Below are positions 11,201 to 21,452 of a stretch of DNA of 64,000 nt, piece after piece. The translations under genes were made by a program, and so were the position numbers. Position 1 is the first letter of the stretch, and each line of letters opens with the position of its first letter. The stretch lies in the NCBI RefSeq assembly GCF_963678975.1, contig NC_089277.1, positions 21,731,440 through 21,795,439 on the forward strand. Direction: 5' to 3'. This DNA comes from Dysidea avara. Its lineage: Eukaryota > Porifera > Demospongiae > Dictyoceratida > Dysideidae. The notes beneath the pieces were generated by a model. The model was given only the letters and a program-made list of their open reading frames with translations, was not told where the DNA came from and made no database searches.

Positions 11201-14200
11201 ATGGTATTCAAAAATTGAAGAGAAACGTGTTGGGATGAATTAGGCCAAGTTATGGGCCATTCAGACCTCACAACTGGCTAAAATGAAAGGAAATTTACAG
11301 CACAGGTCATTGTCCAGCACCACGGAGCTGTACAACCACACACAGCTATCTCCTGGTTGACCAGGGTTCCATCAAGACCCCAGACCACTCGTACGGCTCG
11401 CCACTGTGCTTTAAAAAAGCAGCCAGCAAAAGCAAACTACTTTACTGTGGTCGACTGTGGCAGTGAAACTTGATAGTGTATTCATTAAGCTTGGTGTTTT
11501 GTGACAAAAATCAAACTTCCTCTCTTGGGCGAAAAGAACGGTTTTTGTATATCCAGTCACATATGTGTTTGGATCATTGCACCTAGCCTGACCAGGCATA
11601 TGTTAATACTATTCATAAAATAATTTTAAATCTGTCAGCGGGGTCTGTGCCCCCAGACCCAACTCTGGAAACCACCTTGGATATGTCCCTGAATTAGTAT
11701 CACAAATATTTTTCTAATAAGTATGCTAAACTTTTATTCAGAAATAACTAGAGACGTATTGATTTGATGCTAACATTTTTTTTGGGTACTGACTGCAGTG
11801 ACCCACAACTGTTTTAATGTATGCTCCTACCAAGGCTTGGCATTTGGACTGTTGTAGCACAGAAATCTAAGAGTTCTAATCACATACATACAATGGTAGT
11901 GTAGCAATATACATTCTACCAGTGAACTTTGACAAGTTTGAAAGTACATAGGCTTCACTAAACAATGTATACATGCGGTGTGTATATTCATACAACAGCA
12001 ACTAGCCTTTTCCCTGGGTCACTCATACTGTGCCCAAAGTATCGATATGTGTCGAACTCCATAACTAGTGGACCCTGTAACATCACATTAACAAAATAAC
12101 TCTATAAACAAAATAGACATACTTGTCCTGATCGTACATATTCAGTGGCCCAACGTATTGCCTCTTTAACAGCTAACACATCCATCCCATCAACCTACAT
12201 GTACAGTGGGATAGTCACATTTAGTACTAAATGTTTACTCTATGGAACAAAACAATATTGCTATTATATATGGTGAGAATAACAATAACTACCTTATTAC
12301 AGTAACTACGTAAATGTAATAAGTACAATAGCCATCTGTTAGCTCTCTCATAAAAATAATGCAAGCATTTGCAATAAGTAAATCATCAATCATCTATCTA
12401 CGCCTGTACAAAGCATCAATCAAATACAGTTTTCTAACACATCCTACTAAACTACTCTTTTCAATTGCAGTGCATAGATATATGCATCTGTATAACCGAT
12501 GGACAGCTTATAGCTACATATAACAACCTACCCATATTCCTGGTATGAAGTCACCACGGGTGTAATAATCAGTGCTGGCTGATGACCTCACTTCTGAGGT
12601 ACCCATCCCATACTTGTTGTTCTCACATATGTAAATGATGGGTAGATTCCATAGGGATGCCATGTTGTATGACTCAAACACCTATGTGCATGCATACATG
12701 TGTTTACATAACTGAAGTTTGAACATACATACGTACAATTTCTTTTACCATATGAAATTTTTTGTTTATGATGTAGTAGGTTAAATGTAGACATACAGCA
12801 TAAACCAAGGATTAAAAAATGGATGTGTGTGTAGTGCATGTGTGTGTGTGTGTGTGTTGTGTTGTGTGTGCGTGATGTGTGTGCGTGCGTGCGTGTGTGT
12901 GTGTGTGTGTGTGCGTGCGTGTGTGCATATGTACATGTGTGTATGCATGGGTGTGGTGCATTTTTAAACAATACGTTGGCCAACACCTCCACAAGGTAAT
13001 CCATGAGCAACAACTTTTAGTTGACAATGATCACAAGGTTGGGTTACTGTCTACCACCCAGGATACTGCCTGATGGTATCACTTGACATACACCTACTTA
13101 GTGTCTCTGAGGGGTACACGAAGGACAGGCACAGTTTGGTGGATATTGTTACAATGCCAGGGCACGTGCTGTTGAAGTTTGCTAGGTCCTTTGGTTTTTG
13201 TGCGGCTGCATCATGACCACACACATAAAGCAAAGCCTATGGCAGCCGTATGAAGCACAACTATTGCCACCCAGCGAACCAGCACTGGGATGTCTGTGCA
13301 CCACTCAGGCGCTTGAGCCTTGAGCAGGAAAATCTTCCTGGGGCAGGGCTAGTAACCCACAGGAGGACTGTCCAGGTCTCACGGAGAGAAGTCACAGAAC
13401 TTAAAGTTCCACAACGACCTCAACACTGCTAAGAAAGACGAGGACAGTTGAGCATTAACTGGGGACCACACCCACACACATGCACGTGTGTGAATATATT
13501 GGAAGTTACAGCAGGAGCAAATAATTACAGTATCACACTTACAATATGAACTATGAACATATGTAGCACTTTTACTAATGCTTACCTGTCCCTGGTTGGC
13601 TCCACCATCACCATACAAGCACATACAAACATTGTCCTCTTCTCTGTACTTGATGGCAAAGGCTAATCCAGTTCCCAGTGGTACCTATAAAGAATTAGTA
13701 AAATGAATTATGCAGATATGTAAGTCTAGCAAGTTTAAGGGATAATTAAACACATACACATGCAGAATGGAACAGATAAATTCTTATAACACAAATTACT
13801 AGCCATAATCACTGATCTACATGTTTGGTGACAGCAGTGCACACAATATCATGCATGTGTAACTATAAGTAGTTATATTACGGATGTACATAACTACAGC
13901 GACACATGTACACACGTACCTGAGCACCGACAATTCCATTTCCACCATAAAAGTTGTCATTGTACATGTGCATCGAGCCACCTTTACCTCTGACATTACC
14001 ATCACTCCGACCTACATGCATAGCATTAGGATAAGTTTGTACAGTAGTGGACAAAATAAAGTTCCCGGTTCCATTCTGTTTACTTGCACAAAAACAAAAT
14101 GTTTTCATGAGAAAAAAAACGCAAACATTGTTATTCCATTTTGATAGTGTTTTGTTGTTGAAGTGACAGCCAGTATGAAAGAATGAACAGGTGTTACAGT

Positions 14201-17200
14201 TGTGGGAAGCAACTGAACAATTGTAATGGCTGGCATCCTGGCGTCTGTATCAGCAACAAGAGTATGGGAGTGGCCCATGAAACAAAATACTCAAAAACCA
14301 GCCTCGCTTTTCCCTGATGATGATGAGATACTATTGTTAGGTAAAACTAAAGCCTTCAGGTCGACCCAAAACGCTTTCAATAAGTTGCTATGAAAATTTA
14401 TTAAACAGGATTTTCTAGTGACTGACTGACCGACTAACTAACTGACCAGGCAAGCGTAACTTGATAACGGCTAAGGCTATGGGCTCAATTTTTTCACTGT
14501 TCAGTGTCACACGTGCCTTTTGCTATACTGCAGAATGTACAATGCATTCTTCATTGACTTACCAGTGTCCTCCTTTGTGTCCCATTCATCTTCGCTGACA
14601 GTGAAAGGTGTTAATTTGGCAGTAGCACATGTGGCTTCCCTTTGTAACGGAAATTGTCTGTAGTTTTCATAGTGGCTACTTTAATTGCAGAGGTGCTTTT
14701 TGAACAGTTCTTGATTCGCAATGCTGTGTAACGGATTAAAATGAAGCGTAATAGATACTTCACCTTTCAAACGATAATTGATAGCTGAGACACTTGGTGC
14801 CATTTCTCTTTTGATGTGGATTCACCAGTCATAATAACTTTATTTTACAAAAAAAAAAGTTAACAAACGAGTACACAAAACAATATGGAATTTTCAACTC
14901 ATAGCACATTGATAAAAAATACTGAAACAAGCTGGAGTAGTGCACAATATTAAATCACAGTAAAACAACAAGTGTAGGTTATCGCACAAATCGAAGTATC
15001 TTTGCTATTTTAGAGACCTGAGGAATGGCACAATAATCACTGAGGGCGAATACTGTGGATTTGGGCAATAACCAATTTAGACTATGGCTCGTACAGCTCT
15101 GGTCACTGCCAATAATGGCGGCTTCCTGATCGAATTAGTCTTAAAACAACTCACTGGTAGGCTTCCTAGATGAATACAACTATCTCTATTATCCAGCAAT
15201 GCTTTCTTCACACTCTAGTGATGATTTCTGATGGCTGTTGTGACTGGAATCCAGCTAAACATGTGACGCACGTGACAAAAAAGTTTGTCACAGGTATCTA
15301 ACCAGTTTAGATACCTACCCACAGGTATCTATTGGATTTTAAATACCTCATTAATGACCAAACTTCAAAGTATACTATGCATACCATAGTCTAAGAAGTG
15401 TTATATCCCTACTGTGCATTTTCATTTATGGTATCTTAAGCATGGTAGGGATATAACACTTCTTGTTGTTTTACTGCGATTTAATATTGTGCACTATTCC
15501 AGCTTGTTTCAGTACTTTTTATTGATGTGTTATGGTCCCTACTCTAATCAAAAATTTCAAACATTTTTTTGTTGTTAAATGCAACATTCCAGAGATCAGA
15601 TTAAAAAGTTCCCGTTTCCATTCTGTTTACTTTGCACAAAAACAAAACGTTTTCATAATGAGAAGAAAACACAAACATTGTTATTCCATTTTGATAGTGT
15701 TTTGTTGTTGAAGTGACAGCCAGTATGAAAGAATGAACAGGTGTTACAGTTGTAGGAAGCAACTGAACAGCTGTAATGGCTGGCATCCTGGCGTCTGTAT
15801 CAGCAACAAGAGTATGGGAGTGGCCCAAGAAACAAAATCTCTCAAAAACCAGCCTCGCTTTTCCCTGACGAGGAGGAGGCAGTATTGGTTAGGTAAAACT
15901 AAAGCCTTCAGATTGACCCAAAATGCTTTCAACAAGTTGAAAATTTAACAGAATTTTCTAGTGACTGACTGACTGACTGAGTAACTGACCGATGCCTTCA
16001 GACAAGCGTAACTCAATAAGAGCTAAGGCTATGGGCTTAATTTTTTCACTGTTTGACGTCACACGTGCCTTTTTGCCATACTGCAGAATGTACAATGCAT
16101 TCTTCACAGACTTACCAGTGTCCTCTTTTGTGTCCCATTCATCTTTGCTGATAGTGAAAGGTGTTAATTTGGCAGTAACGTATCATGGCTTCCCTTCGTA
16201 ATGGAAATAGTCTGTATTTTTCATAGTGGCTACTTTGATTGCAGAGGTGCTTTTGAACAGTACTCAATTTGTAATGCTGTGTAATGGGCTGAAACGAAGT
16301 GTAATAGATGCTTCACCTTTCAGAAGATAATTGATAGCTGAAGCATATGGCACCATTTCTATCTTTTGATGCGGGTTCACCAGTCATAATAATTTTATTT
16401 TACAAAGAGTTAACAAACAAGTACACTTAGAATTTTCAACTCATAGTACATCGATAAAAAGTACTGAAACAAGCTGGAGTAGTGCGTCACATTAAGAAGT
16501 GTTATATCCCTACTGTGCATTTTCATTATGGTATCTTGAGCACAGTAGGGATACAACACTTCTTATTGTTTTACTGTGATTTAATATCGTGCACTACTTC
16601 AGCTTGTTTTAGTACTTTTTGTCGATATGCTATGGTCCCTACTCTAGTAAAAAATTTCAAACATTTTTTTGTGCATTGTAATTGTTAACTGCAACATTAC
16701 AGCAGAAAAATCTAATGCACCAAACCTTGCACTACACAAAACAATAATGCTGACTGGTTATTCTAGAATTTTGAATATGACGCTTTGTCTCCACCCAGGT
16801 ACAAGGCAAAACATCATATTCAAGATAGACGGGTTAACATTAATCGTTCTGTATCAGTGGTATGCATATCGCACGGATGGTCTGTAAGCAATGGCAATTA
16901 GAGATGAAACTGCTTCTTGTAGCTTGTAGCCATTTGCGTACTTGGCTACTCAGTCATTATTTTGACAGCCTATTCTATGGTAGTGAAATGGCCGCCACAC
17001 CCTTTAATTAGTAAGTTTTTAATCACATGCACTTGAGAGAAACAACGTTGTACTTGGGTGGTACCATAGTAAATGGACTTTTTAAACACACAAAATGTAA
17101 AAATACTTGTGTGCATGTTGCATGTTGGCTTTGTTGCTCCAGCTTGTCAGTTGTTATTACAGCAACAGTGGTAGCTAGCTTCTGTTGGCATCCCTGGCTT

Positions 17201-20200
17201 GTCATGAATCCATTAACGGCCACCATATGGTGGCATGGCTTTATAACTCATTCACAAAATAAACTTTAGTCTCATTATAACTTGTAAAACGCGTTTCAAA
17301 GCAAGATGCACTAGTACTGAAATGGACACGCCCATAAAGATCCCATTTCTGGTAAAAACTTACTAATTAAAGGGTGTGGCAACCATTTCGCTAGGAGTCA
17401 TTAACCTAGCAAATTGTTATCCCTGAAGGATAATGACTCGCTAGCGAAATGGCTGCCATGCCCTTTAATTAGTAAGTTATTTAATCATATCTCGTGAGAA
17501 ACAATATTGCTCTTGGGTGGTACCATAGTTAATAACACACAAAATGCAAAACTTGTGTGCATGTTGGCTTTGTTGCTCCAGCTTGTCAGTTGTCATCACA
17601 ACTTCAGCAGTAGCAGTGGTAGCTAGCTTCGTTGGCTTCCCTAGCTTGTCATTAATGAAAGCACTCTGAGTCAAGCGCAGCTAAAAATCATACATGCAGT
17701 ATAGTAGAGTCTATATTCACTGCTAACATGTTGCTTTTAGCTCTTGCTTGAGCTCTAACAAGTCACAAAGCTGACAGTGCTGTATTATACCTTGGCCATA
17801 GCCTATTTTCAACAACATGGAGAATGATGCTTAGCTTACTTGATACTGTACGTGCTGGGGTTACTGTGATATAAAACTGCTTATTGAAAGAAAACGCCAA
17901 CGCTAACAGAAAAGTTCGTAAATGCTGTTGAACGAAATGGAAACTCTTGTCTGCTACTGTAAGTATGACATTACAAAACACATTTCTAACTGCTTTGTAC
18001 ATACAGTACATACCATAAATAATATACAATATAGTCGCATATACTACACAAATACCAATACACACACACACACACGCACACACGCACATATATGAGTGTT
18101 CACAGCACACACATACCCATCAACTCAGCTAAGATCTCCTTAACAGATAACCCCCTAGTGTAGCACAATCCATGTACACGATAAGCAGAGATCACCGGAT
18201 CATCTCTCCTAATACTGGCCTCCATCCCTACTGCACAAGCTTCCTACATTGTTCAACAGAATCACAAGTAACCAAACGTGTGAATATACTGTACATATGT
18301 ATGTTGTCAATATGTCTTACATTAGTGTGTTAACAGACATATAGGTGCCCTACAATGCTGATTACTAATTAACCTATTAACTGTCCAGCATGAATTTTGC
18401 AGCTTGTTAATTGCAATTCGCCCTATTATAGCTTTGATATAAGGTGAATTACAATTAACAAAATTAAGTAAATAGTTAAGCTAATAAATTTAATGATTTT
18501 TTAATTTTGCAAATTAATAATTTAGAATGCTGTACAGTGCCCACCAAAATGTGCTACTTTATATCAGACAAAGTATATGTGGGTTGAAATTATATCAAAA
18601 CTATACAAGAATTTGTTAGCTATGAACCAAGGAATATTGCTGAATGTTGTTGTTTACATAACGTTAACCACAAAGTTGTTATTAAACAATAAACATGAAA
18701 AAAACGGGAAAAGTTAACTTGCTAGAATAGGGTAGTAGTCACTAATAGTGTCTTGTATTACAGTAAAGTGAAACAGATCGATAGTACTTGTGATGATTGT
18801 TCTCCCATCATCTGAAGAACAAAAGAAATGGCCACGTGCTGTTAAACGCATGCACGAAGATAAGTTTTGTTGAAACTTGCTGAAAACAGCGTTGGAAGAA
18901 GATTTCGCCGTAAGGAAGCATGGTAGAGTAGTGGTAGAGACTGATCTGACTCACTTGTTTTATGTTGTTACACTTACAATGTCTGTTTTTGCCTTGCATG
19001 CAAAGCACAATCAGTACAGATGTTGCACACATTCATCTATGTGCTAAAGTAGTGCATTGAGTTATGTTATAACTTTTAATTTCACACAGGACCTCTTCTA
19101 CAGCACTAAGTGCATACACACACACACACCATGCCGATGTATAGATGACAGAATCCTCTGATCTTCCTCTGTTCATATAATTCCTTAGCTCTCTCCTCCA
19201 TGATTCTGATGATCTGCATCTCACGATAGTAGTGCATCAACTCATCCTTTGTTGCAGTGACTGTCTCAGAAATGGACAGTGGCTCCAACTTGTGATATCG
19301 AAATGACTACAAATGCACATACAAGTGTACAGTACATGTACTGTAAAATTACAATAACTTCTTAATGAACTATTAAATCAACCTTCTGTGTAAAAAGTAT
19401 CTGCAAGTGTTGTACGTATGTACTGCAGTGTAGAACTAGACTCTTTGGATGGTGTTATACTAGGGCTGACATTTTAACTATATATATTGTGACAGCACAA
19501 AAATATCAAGTATGTTATGAATTTCTACACAATGCATGTTTGTGCATGAATGGCATTAACCCTACAAGGACATGACCTGACGAACTTGGTGCACAAAAGG
19601 AAGTTTTGATAAACACGCGGAGGCAGCTTCTTCCATACCTTTTACTGCCTGTTCAGTTCATACAATCAAACTCACTATATTTTGAATGTTACCTCACTGT
19701 ATATTGAACATTAAATTAGCCCTAATGTCCATTATAAGGAAAAAAATAGTAGCACTAAAATGTTACATTCACATACAGAGAATGGTACACAATACAACTT
19801 TACCTGTGTCACATCAAATGAGAAAGAATCAGAACCTGAAGACATCCATCTTGTACAAAGTCGTGGCACACTCTGCAATGATAAGATACAATATTCTTAC
19901 AGAATTATACAATGTCAATTGAAATATATATTGGGCATGAACCCAGCACGGATTTAGCATTCAAAAACAAGAAGTAAAAATTATATCCCTTGAGCCGGAT
20001 TTGAACCAGCGACCTATGGATTACTACACACACTACAGTCCACCGCTCTACCAACTGAGCTATCAAGGGATAGTTGAGAGTGGCTATATTAGTTGATTAT
20101 TTATGATTAATATGTAACCTTAACTATTCCAAATACATACATGGAATAGAAAAGAAGCAGGTGGTAAAAGAATAAAATTAAGTCCTTGAGTTAGACTTAA

Positions 20201-21133
20201 ACCACCACTGACCAGTCGATTACTACTATATGTGACCAGATATGCAAGAACCCCACATGTTAGTGCATTTTCAACCCCCCCTTTTTATTACATTTCTTTA
20301 TAGAGCAAAGAACTTTCAAAGCTACAGTACTATAAAGTGGTAACAACAGAAAAATCAATTTGTACAGTGACAATGTGGAAAATAAACTACAGGCACGTAA
20401 CAAATGATCATAACTAAGAATGCAGTCTTCCTCTACCGAGATAGAATTTATGCCATCAGATTCTCCATGAACATGCAAATTCATTGCTGAGTCACTCTAC
20501 TAACTGAGTTATCAACAGATAGTAGTTACTAGAAGACTGTGTTAGTTGGTTATGAATAATGTTTGTATATAGCACAAAACATTTGGAGTGTAAGTTTCTG
20601 GAATTTGTCCTTGCATCTTGGAATTTTAGTAACCATACAACATGTACACTTGTTCATACAGACCAAATAAGTACAGGTGAAATGTTGAGAACTTGGTAAA
20701 TAGTATTTACGGTCCCATTTGCATTAGGTCATTGATAAGCTATGACCACAACTCTACAAACATTTAAACAAGTCCAAACGTGTGTCCTGGCTACACCAGT
20801 GTACACGTGTACAGTGGCCACGGCTACTCCCCCAATTTTTTGCCCACAAAACAGGTACAATTTTTTTAACAAACAGTTCACACCCCTTTTTAGTAGAATA
20901 AACACTTTTCTATTTAACAAGTACATAAAGCCATAGATAGTATATTCTCCGTACCCGTACGAAGAATATACTATCTATGATAAAGCTAAGCATGCCTTTT
21001 CATTTTGGCACGATAAAACTGTAGGGCGTTTCGTTTTTACCGCATTCAAGTTCGACCTACTGTACACAATAAGTTACTAATACAACCTTACCCTAATCAG
21101 TGAGTGTCGTTGGTTAAATAACGTCCTTAACAT
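8275..21133 (-). CDS. PDHA1: Pyruvate dehydrogenase E1 component subunit alpha, mitochondrial (11 exons)
   Basis: ThDP-dependent E1-alpha of the mitochondrial pyruvate dehydrogenase complex; with E1-beta it decarboxylates pyruvate. Minus-strand exons: 21133-21092, 19872-19804, 19306-19130, 18243-18117, 14011-13920, 13684-13586, 12681-12532, 12194-12123, 12074-12007, 9578-9470, 8436-8275. They join in frame to 1167 nt, 388 residues, close to the usual animal length (~390). The N-terminus ([14 protein letters not shown]) is a basic, acid-free mitochondrial presequence. [19 protein letters not shown] and [11 protein letters not shown] are family signatures. The ThDP motif runs from GDG (194-196) to NN (223-224). 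The regulatory loop gives Ser292 and Ser299, matching two of the kinase sites of mammalian E1-alpha. Oddities: intron 9 needs a GC donor (AG|GCTAGT), and the loop reads YRYFGHS where YRYHGHS is expected. It is divergent with KRIT1. Confidence 0.95.
8967..9405. mobile_element. TGTGAC-type MITE in PDHA1 intron 10
   Basis: The ends are TGTGACTGTCTCAGCAAAAA and its near-perfect inverse (TTTTTGCTGAGACAGTCACA), continuing inward through AACTTGTT / AACAAGTT. The same family is at 42114-42687. No coding capacity. Here the flanks are AA rather than a clean TA pair. Confidence 0.8.
10080..10651. mobile_element. piggyBac-like MITE with TTAA target sites
   Basis: TTAA at 10076-10079 and 10652-10655 flanks an element starting CCCTTAAAC and ending in GTAAGGG. 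A second copy in inverted orientation lies at 48331-48914 with the same flanks. The two share interior sequence, including CATATATGGC and a GCGATGAAG.ACAGCG / inverse block. TTAA plus CCCTT ends is typical of piggyBac-type elements. It sits in PDHA1 intron 9. Confidence 0.75.
10924..11561. mobile_element. TGTGAC-type MITE in PDHA1 intron 9
   Basis: It begins TGTGACTG and ends CAGTCACA with TA on both sides. The interior is shared with 36289-36918 (GAAACG.CGGTTTTAA, CCAATGGT, GGCGAGCT blocks), so this is a second subfamily using the same outer termini. Confidence 0.7.
12830..12945. repeat. (TG)n/(TGCG)n microsatellite in PDHA1 intron 6
   Basis: Over 100 bp of nearly pure TG and CGTG dinucleotide repeat. 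The histidine/threonine-rich and cysteine/valine-rich frames across it are by-products of the repeat, not genes. Confidence 0.95.
14057..15590. repeat. Dispersed repeat, copy A of an in-intron duplication
   Basis: It begins AAAGTTCCCGGTTCCATTCT and contains a GACT tetranucleotide run near 14420 and the module GGCTAAGGCTATGGGCTCAA. It ends with an inverted-repeat part built on AGTACTGAAACAAGCTGG. Copy B follows immediately at 15603. Related fragments are at 47430-47720, 50860-51370 and 62820-63250. It sits in PDHA1 intron 5 and is non-coding. Confidence 0.7.
15603..16702. repeat. Dispersed repeat, copy B, tandem to copy A
   Basis: It follows copy A closely for its first ~850 bp, then joins directly to the AAGAAGTGTTATATCCCTAC segment and lacks about 450 bp present in copy A. 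It contains an inverted repeat centred near 16540 (AGTACTGAAACAAGCTGG on the left, its inverse on the right). Confidence 0.7.
16985..17690. repeat. Duplicated block with inverted repeat in PDHA1 intron 5
   Basis: Two direct copies (from about 16990 and 17445) share CCCTTTAATTAGTAAGTT, CTTGGGTGGTACCATAGT and GGCTTTGTTGCTCCAGCTTG. Between them, 17358-17475 forms an inverted repeat: TTACTAATTAAAGGGTGTGG pairs with CCATGCCCTTTAATTAGTAA, and both arms carry the TTTCGCTAG sequence or its inverse. No coding signal. Confidence 0.65.
19986..20069 (-). tRNA. tRNA-Tyr(GUA) with 11-nt intron
   Basis: The 84-nt minus-strand gene folds as a cloverleaf. The acceptor stem CCCTTGA pairs with TCAAGGG, followed by discriminator A. 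The D arm is GCTC...GAGC, the anticodon stem GTGGA/TCCAT and the T arm GCTGG...CCGGC. The anticodon loop CTGTAG gives GUA (Tyr), and an 11-nt intron follows position 37, the usual place in eukaryotic tRNA-Tyr genes. The A box (TAGCTCAGTTGG) and B box (GGTTCAAATCC) are intact. No CCA is encoded. It lies in PDHA1 intron 2 on the same strand. Confidence 0.93.
20184..20517 (-). pseudogene. tRNA-Tyr pseudogene split by a TGTGAC-type MITE
   Basis: 20184-20230 resembles the 3' half of the neighbouring tRNA-Tyr (CCTTGAG..., then CGATTACTAC), and 20486-20517 resembles its 5' half (CTCTACTAACTGAGTTATCAA). The 3' flank similarity continues for about 40 bp (TTAGTTGGTTATGA). Between the halves lies about 255 bp starting TGTGACCAGAT, like the first part of the element at 43663-44245. 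The stems and B box are degraded, so it is not functional. Confidence 0.7.
20231..20485. mobile_element. Truncated TGTGAC-type MITE inside tRNA pseudogene
   Basis: It starts TGTGACCAGATATGCAAG followed by CCCCACATGTTAGTGCATTT. It then tracks the 43663 element through TGGTAACAACAGA, GTGGAAAATAAACT and CCTCTACC. The right terminal repeat is missing, so about half an element is present; the right boundary is approximate. Confidence 0.6.
20932..20979. repeat. 48-bp near-perfect palindrome in PDHA1 intron 1
   Basis: CATAGATAGTATATTCT pairs with AGAATATACTATCTATG, and the centre CGTACCCGTACG is itself nearly palindromic. It lies about 115 bp inside the first PDHA1 intron and about 475 bp from the KRIT1 start. 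Confidence 0.75.
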
Positions 21134-21452
21134 CTCTTCCTCAGACCGGAGTAGTGGTGTGCTAGTCACAAGAATTTCTAAACAGGCCAACAAGCGCTAC
21201 AAATAAAATAATTATGCGCCTTAATAATATTACAGGCGTTTAAATAAATAAAACTGGGTGTGGCCATTAAAAACTTCAGGGAGGAAAGAAGACGTAATTT
21301 CGTTTGTATACTGTTTTTCTTCAAACATTTGATCAGATGATCGAAGCTGTGTTGAATCACTGACATTAGGGAGTAAACCATATTATTAGGAGATATTTAT
21401 TTCTGCTCTTTTTCGACTGCCACACCCTTTGCTGGGACGAGACTACAATACA
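21134..21452. promoter_or_regulatory. Probable bidirectional promoter of PDHA1 and KRIT1
   Basis: Only about 319 bp separate the PDHA1 start codon (minus) and the KRIT1 start codon (plus), so both 5' UTRs and any promoters must lie here or overlap the first exons. GGGTGTGGCC near 21255 and GCCACACCC near 21420 are inverted GT/CACCC-box-like sequences. I see no convincing TATA box placed for either gene. Confidence 0.6.

Noticed and set aside
12588-13073. Histidine/threonine-rich and cysteine/valine-rich open frames on both strands
   Set aside because: They are translations of the TG/CGTG microsatellite; the real coding sequence here is PDHA1 exon 7.
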